Shown here piece after piece: positions 1 to 5,176 of a stretch of 11,575 nt of DNA. Under the pieces are notes generated by a model. It was not told the origin of the DNA. It was given only the letters and a program-made list of their open reading frames with translations, and ran no database searches. The stretch is taken from assembly GCA_039807445.1 (NCBI GenBank), contig JBDHRG010000124.1:1-11575 (forward strand), read 5' to 3'. The translations under genes were made by a program, and so were the position numbers. Source of the stretch: JBDHRG01 sp039807445. Lineage in GTDB: Bacteria > Pseudomonadota > Gammaproteobacteria > Competibacterales > Competibacteraceae. Every line of letters begins with the position of its first letter. Position 1 is the stretch's first letter.

Positions 1-74
1 TGGGGGATCGTCTAGCGGCAGGACTACGGACTCTGACTCCGTCAACCTAGGTTCGAATCCTAGTCCCCCAGCCA
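1..74 (+). tRNA. tRNA-Gln (anticodon CTG), complete with encoded CCA
   Basis: The cloverleaf folds by eye. The acceptor stem is TGGGGGA (1-7) with TCCCCCA (64-70), the discriminator is G71 and CCA is encoded at 72-74. The anticodon stem is ACGGA (26-30) with TCCGT (38-42) around the loop CTCTGAC, giving anticodon CTG at 33-35. The T stem is CTAGG (47-51) with CCTAG (59-63) around TTCGAAT. It reads CAG glutamine codons. The window opens on its first base, so its promoter and upstream neighbour are not visible. It is followed at once by a terminator, so it ends its transcription unit. Confidence 0.97.
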
Positions 75-82
75 AACCCCGG

Positions 83-110
83 AAACCCGCCGCAAGGCGG
101 GTTTCTTTTT
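83..110 (+). terminator. Intrinsic terminator of the tRNA-Gln unit
   Basis: There is a perfect 9-bp stem, AAACCCGCC (83-91) with GGCGGGTTT (96-104). It is closed by a GCAA tetraloop and followed by CTTTTT. It starts 9 bases after the tRNA CCA end and separates the tRNA from the porin cluster. Confidence 0.93.
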
Positions 111-151
111 GCCCGTCGAGTTGTTTTTATGCAACACTGTGCGCACGTTTG

Positions 152-182
152 TTGTGCCTTGGTTCTTCTGTACGTATATAAT
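152..182 (+). promoter_or_regulatory. Promoter candidate for porin 1
   Basis: A perfect -10 hexamer TATAAT lies at 177-182 inside an AT-rich patch. The best -35 is weak: TTGTGC at 152-157, with a 19-base spacer to TATAAT or 17 to the overlapping TATATA at 175-180. The predicted transcript start is near 189, giving a leader of about 56 bases. The -10 is convincing and the -35 is not. Confidence 0.6.
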
Positions 183-196
183 GTGTCATCGTAACG

Positions 197-215
197 CCTG
201 CCCGCGATGGGCAGG
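197..215 (+). promoter_or_regulatory. 5'-UTR stem-loop of porin 1 mRNA
   Basis: CCTGCCC (197-203) and GGGCAGG (209-215) form a perfect 7-bp stem around GCGAT. The stem begins about 8 bases after the predicted transcript start. No T-run follows, so it is not a terminator, and the Shine-Dalgarno (about 232-237) is left free. A 5'-proximal hairpin of this kind could stabilise a porin mRNA, as is known for E. coli ompA; that role is inferred. Confidence 0.5.
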
Positions 216-244
216 ATGCCATTCATTGATCAGGGAGTAGCGAA

Positions 245-1267
245 ATGAAGAAGTCGATGATCGCTCTGGCTGTCGCCGGTGCGCTGGCCGCTTCTGCTGC
301 CGCGCAGGCGGAAACCACGCTGTACGGCAGCGCCCGTCTCGGCACCGAGTACGTCACGACGGATGTCGAGGGCGCCCCCAATTACTGGGACATCGCCGAT
401 CAGGGCTCGCGCCTGGGCGTGCGGGGTTCCGAGGATCTGGGCGGTGGCCTGTCGGCCATCTACCAGTACGAGTTCGGCGTCAACGCTGCCGGCCAGGAGC
501 CGAATCAGACCAGCCCGCTCCGCCAGCGCCTGAGCTGGGTCGGGCTGAAGGGCGGCTTCGGTGCGGTCACCATCGGCCGCCAGTACACGCCGATGTACAA
601 CGCGGTCGGCCAGTACACCGACGTGTTCAACGGCAACATCACCAACCCGTACTCGGACTCGTCGAACAACTCGCGTCAGAGCAACCAGCTGATCTACACC
701 TCGCCGGATTTGCGTGGCCTCAGCCTCGCCGGCAGCGTGATGGCCGATGGCCCGGAGAACCAGGTCACCGGCAACCAGAAGAACAACATCGACCAGTACC
801 AGCTGGCCGCGATCTACAACAACGGCCCGGTCAGCGTCGGTGTCGGCGGCGGCCAGGTGAAGAGCGACTTCAGCCTCGGCTACAGCTTCTGGGGTATCGG
901 CGGTTCGCTGACGCTGGGCGACTTCGTCGTGTCGGCGAGCTATGAAGACCGCATCGACGTCGACGGCGTCAACGTCCCCGAGTACGCGGGCTACGGTCTG
1001 GTCGGCGGCTACAACTTCGGCAACAACACCGTCCGTGCCGGCTGGGGCCGCCTGGATCCGGACGATGACAACGGCAACAACCAGGACATGTGGCAGCTCG
1101 GCTTCGAGCACCGCCTGAGCAAGCGCACCTTGATGTGGGTCGAGTACACCGACTCCGAGATCATCAACTCCGATCAGCAGCTCTACGGCGGCGAGGTGGT
1201 GCCTCTGAACAAGATCGGCAGCGACGCCGACACGCTGCTGTCGATCGGCCTGCGTCACGACTTCTGA
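245..1267 (+). CDS. Outer-membrane general porin, paralog 1 of 4
   Basis: This 340-residue protein is a Gram-negative general porin (Porin_4/gram_neg_porins type), expected to form a trimeric 16-stranded beta-barrel for small hydrophilic solutes. Residues 1-22 are a signal peptide (KK near the start, Ala-rich core, cleavage after AQA), so the mature protein begins ETTLYGSAR. Family hallmarks are RLGVRGSEDLGGGLSAIYQYEFG (split about residues 57-78) and WVGLKGGFGAVTIGRQ (98-113). The chain ends RHDF, with the terminal Phe recognised by the BAM assembly machinery. There are no cysteines. The ATG at 245 is chosen because AGGGAG sits 7 bases upstream and the signal peptide starts there. The segment after GRQ (about 113-150), where constriction loop L3 lies in porins, resembles porin 2 (TDVFN, NPYS, RQSN). 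Substrate specificity cannot be read from sequence. Its own promoter and terminator suggest a monocistronic unit. Confidence 0.95.
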   Translation: MKKSMIALAVAGALAASAAAQAETTLYGSARLGTEYVTTDVEGAPNYWDIADQGSRLGVRGSEDLGGGLSAIYQYEFGVNAAGQEPNQTSPLRQRLSWVGLKGGFGAVTIGRQYTPMYNAVGQYTDVFNGNITNPYSDSSNNSRQSNQLIYTSPDLRGLSLAGSVMADGPENQVTGNQKNNIDQYQLAAIYNNGPVSVGVGGGQVKSDFSLGYSFWGIGGSLTLGDFVVSASYEDRIDVDGVNVPEYAGYGLVGGYNFGNNTVRAGWGRLDPDDDNGNNQDMWQLGFEHRLSKRTLMWVEYTDSEIINSDQQLYGGEVVPLNKIGSDADTLLSIGLRHDF

Positions 1268-1293
1268 GCCATCCCGGCTCCGAGCCCTGCGGG

Positions 1294-1324
1294 AGCGGGC
1301 GCCTTCGGGCGCCCGTTCTTTTTT
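1294..1324 (+). terminator. Intrinsic terminator of porin 1
   Basis: CGGGCGCC (1296-1303) and GGCGCCCG (1308-1315) form a perfect stem with a TTCG tetraloop. G-T and A-T pairs extend it outward. It is followed by CTTTTTT and begins about 27 bases after the stop codon. Confidence 0.95.
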
Positions 1325-1376
1325 GTGGCGGTGTTGCAACAGAGCGACGGCTTTGTATTTTTTGTGAGAAAAACAG

Positions 1377-1405
1377 TTGCTTTTTTGTCAGCCTCTGCGT
1401 ATAAA
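1377..1405 (+). promoter_or_regulatory. Strong sigma-70-type promoter for porin 2
   Basis: TTGCTT (1377-1382) and TATAAA (1400-1405) are separated by exactly 17 bases, in an AT-rich patch that contrasts with the G+C-rich surroundings. The predicted transcript start is near 1412, giving a leader of about 54 bases. An A/T-run segment just upstream (TTTTTT at 1358-1363, AAAAA at 1369-1373) could act as an UP-like element or a bent-DNA region. Confidence 0.75.
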
Positions 1406-1418
1406 TCCTGCAACGGAC

Positions 1419-1437
1419 TCAACGGCTGAACCGTTGA
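1419..1437 (+). promoter_or_regulatory. 5'-UTR stem-loop of porin 2 mRNA
   Basis: TCAACGG (1419-1425) and CCGTTGA (1431-1437) form a perfect 7-bp stem around the 5-base loop CTGAA. It begins about 7 bases after the predicted transcript start. The geometry (7-bp stem, 5-base loop, same distance from the start) matches the porin 1 leader although the sequence differs, which argues for function over chance. Confidence 0.5.
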
Positions 1438-1465
1438 AGTGCTGCGTCAACCTGGGAGTCATACC

Positions 1466-2548
1466 ATGAACAAGTCTCTGCTCGCTCTGGCCATCGCCGG
1501 CGCGCTGGCCGCCTCGGCCGCGGCCCACGCCGAAACCACGCTGTACGGCTCGGCCCGCCTGTCGGTCGACCGCGTCGATCCGGATGCCGACAACCGTGCT
1601 TCGAACTGGGACGTCGTCAACAACGCTTCGCGCCTGGGCGTGCGCGGTTCGGAAGACCTGGGCGGCGGCCTGAGCGCCATCTACCAGTACGAGTTCGGCG
1701 TCCGTGCCGACGGCACCCAGCCGAATCAGGACAGCCCGCTGAGTGAGCGCCACAGCTGGGTCGGACTGAAGGGCGGCTTCGGTAGCGCCACCATCGGCCG
1801 CCAGTGGACGCCGTACTACGATGCGATCGGCGGCGTGACCGACGTGTTCAACCAGTCGCTGTCGAACCCGTACAGCCAGACCACCGTCCGCCAGTCGAAC
1901 TCGCTGAAGTACATCACGCCGGACTTCAGCGGCTTCAGCGCGAGCGCGATGGTCGTCGCCGACGGCGCGACCCTTAAGGTGGCACCCAGCGGTGCCACCG
2001 AGGAGACCAACAACGTCGACATGTACCAGATCGCGCTGCAGTACCAGAACGGCCCGCTGGGTCTGGGTGCGGCCTGGTCGAGCATGATCGACGGTCGTCT
2101 CAACAGCGACAGCAACGAGTTCGAAGATGCCGATCTGTGGGGCGTGTCGGCCAGCTACACCTTCGCCAGCGTGTTCAAGCTGAGCGCGATCTACGAAGAC
2201 GGCAACTTCGGCGCCGTGACCGGCACGCGCAACGCCACCGTCGACACGCTGAAGACCAACGGCCAGAAGGACTACGGCCTGGTCGGCGAGTACACCATCG
2301 GCAACGGCATCGTCCGCGCCGGCTGGGGCCGCCGTGAGCTCGACGACGAGCTGAACGTCTTCGGCGAGAAGTTCAAGGACAACGACTTCTGGGCCGTCGG
2401 CTACCAGCACAACCTGAGCAAGCGCACCCGCCTGTGGGCCGAGTACGCCGACAACGAAGGTCGCGCCGCGAACCTCGCCGACACCGGCGACACCGTGGTC
2501 GAGCAGGGCGAAAACCGCTTCTCGCTGGGTATGCGCCACGACTTCTGA
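1466..2548 (+). CDS. Outer-membrane general porin, paralog 2 of 4
   Basis: This 360-residue protein is a Gram-negative general porin. Signal peptide residues 1-22 end AHA and the mature chain begins ETTLYGSAR. RLGVRGSEDLGGGLSAIYQY (57-75) and WVGLKGGFGSATIGRQ (98-113) are shared with porin 1. The C-terminus is GMRHDF and there is no cysteine. The start is set at ATG 1466, with GGGAG 7 bases upstream (1454-1458). A GTG nine codons earlier would put LRQPGSHT before the signal peptide and is less likely. The putative L3 region (about 113-150) carries TDVFN, NPYS and RQSN, pairing it with porin 1. It is about 20 residues longer than porin 1, mainly in variable, probably surface-exposed segments. 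A clear promoter and leader hairpin precede it and a terminator follows. Confidence 0.95.
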   Translation: MNKSLLALAIAGALAASAAAHAETTLYGSARLSVDRVDPDADNRASNWDVVNNASRLGVRGSEDLGGGLSAIYQYEFGVRADGTQPNQDSPLSERHSWVGLKGGFGSATIGRQWTPYYDAIGGVTDVFNQSLSNPYSQTTVRQSNSLKYITPDFSGFSASAMVVADGATLKVAPSGATEETNNVDMYQIALQYQNGPLGLGAAWSSMIDGRLNSDSNEFEDADLWGVSASYTFASVFKLSAIYEDGNFGAVTGTRNATVDTLKTNGQKDYGLVGEYTIGNGIVRAGWGRRELDDELNVFGEKFKDNDFWAVGYQHNLSKRTRLWAEYADNEGRAANLADTGDTVVEQGENRFSLGMRHDF

Positions 2549-2578
2549 GCGTCACGTTCAGCTAGAGCCGTACGCAAA

Positions 2579-2606
2579 GCGGGCACCTCCGGGCGCCCGC
2601 TTTTTT
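2579..2606 (+). terminator. Terminator of porin 2, with one mismatch in the stem
   Basis: GCGGGC (2579-2584) pairs with GCCCGC (2595-2600). An A-C mismatch (2585/2594) then interrupts the stem, followed by CC/GG around TCCG, then TTTTTT (2601-2606). It is clearly homologous to the porin 3 terminator, where the same position is a proper A-T pair. The defect may let some transcription pass into porin 3. Confidence 0.88.
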
Positions 2607-2657
2607 ATTTGCCGCGTCCGCGAGGTGGCGCCGGAACAACCCGGGGAGAAGACTTCG

Positions 2658-3734
2658 ATGAACCGATCCACGCGCGCGCTGGCCGCCGCCGGCGCCTTGG
2701 TGCTTGCCGCCGCGGCGCAGGCCGAAACTACGCTGTACGGCTCGGCCCGTCTCGGCGTCAGCTATACCGATCTCGACAAGAACTTCCGCGGTGTCGAGTA
2801 CCCGAACGGCAACTTCTCGGACGTCAAGAACGAAGCTTCGCGCCTGGGGGTCAAGGGGTCGGAAGACCTGGGCGGCGGGCTGTCGGCGATCTACCAGTAC
2901 GAGTTCGGCGTCAACGCCGACGGCTCCAACGACGGCAGCGGCAACCCGCTCGGTCAGCGCCTGAGCTGGGTCGGGCTCAAGGGCGGTTTCGGTAGCGTCA
3001 CCCTCGGCCGCCAGTGGAGCCCCTACTACAATGCCGTCGGCCTGGGCGACGTGTGGAACAGCGACGACACCGCGCTGAGCTACTACGCGCTGGGCATACC
3101 GCACCGCATCTCGAACGCGCTGATCTACGCCTCGCCGAGCTTCAGCGGCCTCGGCGTCTCCGGCGCGATCGTCGTCGACGGCCAGGGCAACGATCTCGGC
3201 GGTGTGGCCGAGAAGAAGGACGGCATCGACATGTACGACGTCGCCGTGTCGTACGTCAACGGCCCGCTGACGCTGGGTGCGGCCTACCGCGGCTGCGAGA
3301 GCGTCGGTTGCGGCGAGGGCGGGCGCCAGCCGAATTCCACCGTCGACCGCATCGGCTTCCCGGCCGACAGCAGCGTCTGGGGCGTAGCCGGGTCGTACGA
3401 GTTCGGCGGCGTGTTCAAGCTGATCGCCACCTTCCAGCGCGCCGACCTGGGCGAGATCGACGCCGAGCCGATGGCCTACGACCTGACCGGCGAGTACAAG
3501 ATCGGCAACGGCATCGCCCGTGCCGCCTGGGGCCGCGTCGACCTCGACGACGATGGCGTCGATGACGACCAGCACGACATCTGGAAGGTCGGCTACCAGC
3601 ACGACCTGAGCAGGCGCACCCGGCTGTGGTTCGAGTACGTCGACTCCGAGTTCGCGACCGGCGGCGGCAACGTCGCCAACGCGGTGGGTGACGTGTACAG
3701 CAACGTCTCGATCGGCATGCGCCACGACTTCTGA
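2658..3734 (+). CDS. Outer-membrane general porin, paralog 3 of 4, with a cysteine pair
   Basis: This 358-residue protein is a Gram-negative general porin. The signal peptide (1-22, ending AQA) precedes ETTLYGSAR. GSEDLGGGLSAIYQYEFG (67-84) and WVGLKGGFGSVTLGRQ (104-119) are conserved and the end is GMRHDF. ATG 2658 follows GGGGAGAAG and begins MNRST, matching MNQST of porin 4; an in-frame GTG at 2625 lies before the ribosome binding site and is rejected. The putative L3 segment (DVWNSDDT, then YYALG) matches porin 4, not porins 1 and 2. Unusually it has two cysteines, C213 and C218 (CESVGC), in a segment absent from the other three, probably a surface loop. I see no promoter in the 51 bases between the porin 2 T-tract and this ATG, so it may rely on read-through. 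Confidence 0.94.
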   Translation: MNRSTRALAAAGALVLAAAAQAETTLYGSARLGVSYTDLDKNFRGVEYPNGNFSDVKNEASRLGVKGSEDLGGGLSAIYQYEFGVNADGSNDGSGNPLGQRLSWVGLKGGFGSVTLGRQWSPYYNAVGLGDVWNSDDTALSYYALGIPHRISNALIYASPSFSGLGVSGAIVVDGQGNDLGGVAEKKDGIDMYDVAVSYVNGPLTLGAAYRGCESVGCGEGGRQPNSTVDRIGFPADSSVWGVAGSYEFGGVFKLIATFQRADLGEIDAEPMAYDLTGEYKIGNGIARAAWGRVDLDDDGVDDDQHDIWKVGYQHDLSRRTRLWFEYVDSEFATGGGNVANAVGDVYSNVSIGMRHDF

Positions 3735-3768
3735 GCGCATCGCTTCGCGGCTGGCACCGCACACAAGG

Positions 3769-3794
3769 CGGGCACCTCCAGGTGCCCGTTTTTT
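3769..3794 (+). terminator. Intrinsic terminator of porin 3
   Basis: CGGGCACC (3769-3776) and GGTGCCCG (3781-3788) form a perfect 8-bp stem around TCCA, followed by TTTTTT (3789-3794). It shares the GCGGGCACCTCC core and the preceding CAA(A/G)G with the porin 2 terminator, so the duplicated unit included its 3' end. Confidence 0.95.
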
Positions 3795-3809
3795 GTTGCG
3801 TTCGGGACA

Positions 3810-3853
3810 GATGACAAATCTTTATGTATACAACATTATTTTGTTTTGTCATC
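3810..3853 (+). repeat. 9-bp inverted repeat around the porin 4 promoter
   Basis: GATGACAAA (3810-3818) is the exact reverse complement of TTTGTCATC (3845-3853), with 26 bases between. Near the centre lies a second palindrome, TGTATACA (3825-3832). The arms overlap the candidate -35 and the predicted transcript start. This is the layout of an operator or a DNA-loop/regulator site, but no regulator can be named. Confidence 0.55.
3811..3839 (+). promoter_or_regulatory. Promoter candidate for porin 4
   Basis: ATGACA (3811-3816, five of six matches to TTGACA) and CATTAT (3834-3839, four of six) are 17 bases apart in a markedly AT-rich patch. The predicted transcript start is near 3846, giving a leader of about 80 bases. 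The patch lies inside the inverted repeat described separately. Confidence 0.5.
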
Positions 3854-3856
3854 ATT

Positions 3857-3898
3857 GTCTCGGGCGCCACACGCTGCCGAACCCGCGCGTGGAGAGAC
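3857..3898 (+). promoter_or_regulatory. 5'-UTR stem-loop of porin 4 mRNA
   Basis: An inner stem CCACACGC (3867-3874) pairs with GCGCGTGG (3885-3892) with one A-C mismatch. An outer stem GTCTC (3857-3861) pairs with GAGAC (3894-3898). It starts about 11 bases after the predicted transcript start and ends before the Shine-Dalgarno. It is larger and less perfect than the porin 1 and 2 leader hairpins. Confidence 0.4.
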
Positions 3899-3926
3899 GC
3901 CGAAAGAACCCAGGGAGAAGACCTCG

Positions 3927-5009
3927 ATGAACCAATCAACGCTCGCGCTGGCCGTCGCCGGCACCTTGGCGCTTGCCACCGCGGCGCAGGCCGAAACCAC
4001 GCTGTACGGTTCGGCGCGCGTCGGTGTCGCGCACACCGATCAGGAGCTCAATCCCCAGGGCATGGACGTCCCGAACGGCAGCTTCTGGGGTATGCGCGAC
4101 GAGGGCGGCTCGCGCCTCGGCGTGCGCGGCTCCGAAGACTTGGGCGGCGGGCTGTCGGCGATCTACCAGTACGAGCTCGGCGTCAACATCAACGGCAGCG
4201 TCAGCGGCAACCCGCTCAACCAGCGCCTGAGCTGGGTCGGGCTCAAGGGCGGCTTCGGTTCGTTCACCGTCGGCCGTCAGTGGACGCCGTACAACAACGC
4301 CGTCGCGCTCGACGGCGTCTGGAGCAGCGACGACACCACCACCACCTATTACCAGCTCGGCGCGCCGTGGCGCGTCGGCAACATGCTGATCTACACCTCG
4401 CCCGACTGGAGCGGCTTCAGTGTCGCCGGCGGCATGGTGCTCGACGGCCAGGGCAACGACGATCCCGATCCGAGCAAGCGCACCAAGAACGGCGTCGACA
4501 TGTACGACCTGACCGCCTCGTACAAGAACGGCCCGCTGAAGCTGGGCCTCGGCTACCGCAAGTTCGAGGGCCGCGTCGTCGGCGAGAACGGCCAGGACTT
4601 CTACGGCGAGGGCGACTCGCTGTGGGGCGCGGCGGCTTCGTACGAGTTCGCCGGCGCGTTCAACCTGATCGGCAGCTATCAGCAGGCCGATCTCGAGAGC
4701 CGCTCGGGCGCCCAGCACGACGCCGAGCCGCGCGCCTACAGCGTGACCGGCGAGTACGAGTTCGGCCGCAACAAGGTCCGTGCCGGCGTCGGCCGCATGG
4801 ACCTCGACACGCTCGCCAGCAGCTTCGGCCGCGACGACGAAAACCAGGACATCTGGAAGGTCGGCTTCGAGCACCGCCTGAGCAAGCGTACCCGCACCTG
4901 GGTCGAGTACGGCGACTACGACTTCTCGAGCTTCAGCAACAACGCCAACAACTTCCGCCAGGGCTTCGAGTACAACAACGTCTCGATCGGCATGCGCCAC
5001 GACTTCTGA
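3927..5009 (+). CDS. Outer-membrane general porin, paralog 4 of 4
   Basis: This 360-residue protein is a Gram-negative general porin. Signal peptide 1-22 ends AQA and the mature protein begins ETTLYGSAR. Core motifs GSEDLGGGLSAIYQYELG (68-85) and WVGLKGGFGSFTVGRQ (103-118) are present; the end is GMRHDF and there is no cysteine. ATG 3927 is chosen from AGGGAGAAG just upstream and from the signal peptide. An open extension to 3846 would add 27 residues that do not look like a porin N-terminus. The putative L3 segment GVWSSDDTTTTYYQLG (130-145) and GQGND pair it with porin 3. The leader before the ATG (GGGAGAAGAC-TCG) is almost identical to that of porin 3, so the duplication included the ribosome binding site. 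Loop sequences differ enough to suggest different substrates or surface antigens. Confidence 0.95.
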   Translation: MNQSTLALAVAGTLALATAAQAETTLYGSARVGVAHTDQELNPQGMDVPNGSFWGMRDEGGSRLGVRGSEDLGGGLSAIYQYELGVNINGSVSGNPLNQRLSWVGLKGGFGSFTVGRQWTPYNNAVALDGVWSSDDTTTTYYQLGAPWRVGNMLIYTSPDWSGFSVAGGMVLDGQGNDDPDPSKRTKNGVDMYDLTASYKNGPLKLGLGYRKFEGRVVGENGQDFYGEGDSLWGAAASYEFAGAFNLIGSYQQADLESRSGAQHDAEPRAYSVTGEYEFGRNKVRAGVGRMDLDTLASSFGRDDENQDIWKVGFEHRLSKRTRTWVEYGDYDFSSFSNNANNFRQGFEYNNVSIGMRHDF

Positions 5010-5038
5010 GCCGTGCCCTCGCAGCGATGACAGCCGGT

Positions 5039-5058
5039 GCGGGCCCTGCGGGGCCCGC
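5039..5058 (+). terminator. Possible weak terminator of porin 4
   Basis: GCGGGCCC (5039-5046) and GGGCCCGC (5051-5058) form a perfect 8-bp stem around TGCG, 30 bases after the stop codon. Only TGCCATTTGC follows, so the T-tract is poor. It may need Rho or act chiefly as a 3'-end stabiliser. Confidence 0.5.
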
Positions 5059-5095
5059 TGCCATTTGCGCAGCCATGTCCGCGGCTTATGTGCAG

Positions 5096-5125
5096 TTGCA
5101 ACAACCGGCTGTGGACCCCGATAAT
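5096..5125 (+). promoter_or_regulatory. Promoter candidate for the FAD/Fe-S fusion gene
   Basis: TTGCAA (5096-5101) and GATAAT (5120-5125) are 18 bases apart. The predicted transcript start is near 5132, about 45 bases before the ATG at 5177. This supports that start over an in-frame ATG at 5075, which would lie upstream of the promoter. Confidence 0.55.
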
Positions 5126-5176
5126 CGGCGGTCCCCCGTCCTACGACGCCCGCTGCGTTCGAGCACCCGCCCGCCC

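Noticed and set aside
1333..1340. GTTGCAAC palindrome between porins 1 and 2, and GTGCGCAC at 139-146, as operators
   Set aside because: Single 8-base palindromes occur often by chance, are not repeated at the other porin promoters, and do not sit in register with a promoter.
1439..1465. GTG start for porin 2 at 1439 (and similarly GTG 2625 for porin 3)
   Set aside because: Both lie upstream of the Shine-Dalgarno sequence and would place hydrophilic residues ahead of an otherwise standard signal peptide.
3824..5176. Extending the FAD/Fe-S protein upstream to 3824 or to the ATG at 5075
   Set aside because: The extension lies out of frame over porin 4 and reads as Arg-rich noise. The ATG at 5075 lies upstream of the candidate promoter at 5096-5125, and the known family start (MTSQPTRIREIPYNY-like) fits ATG 5177.
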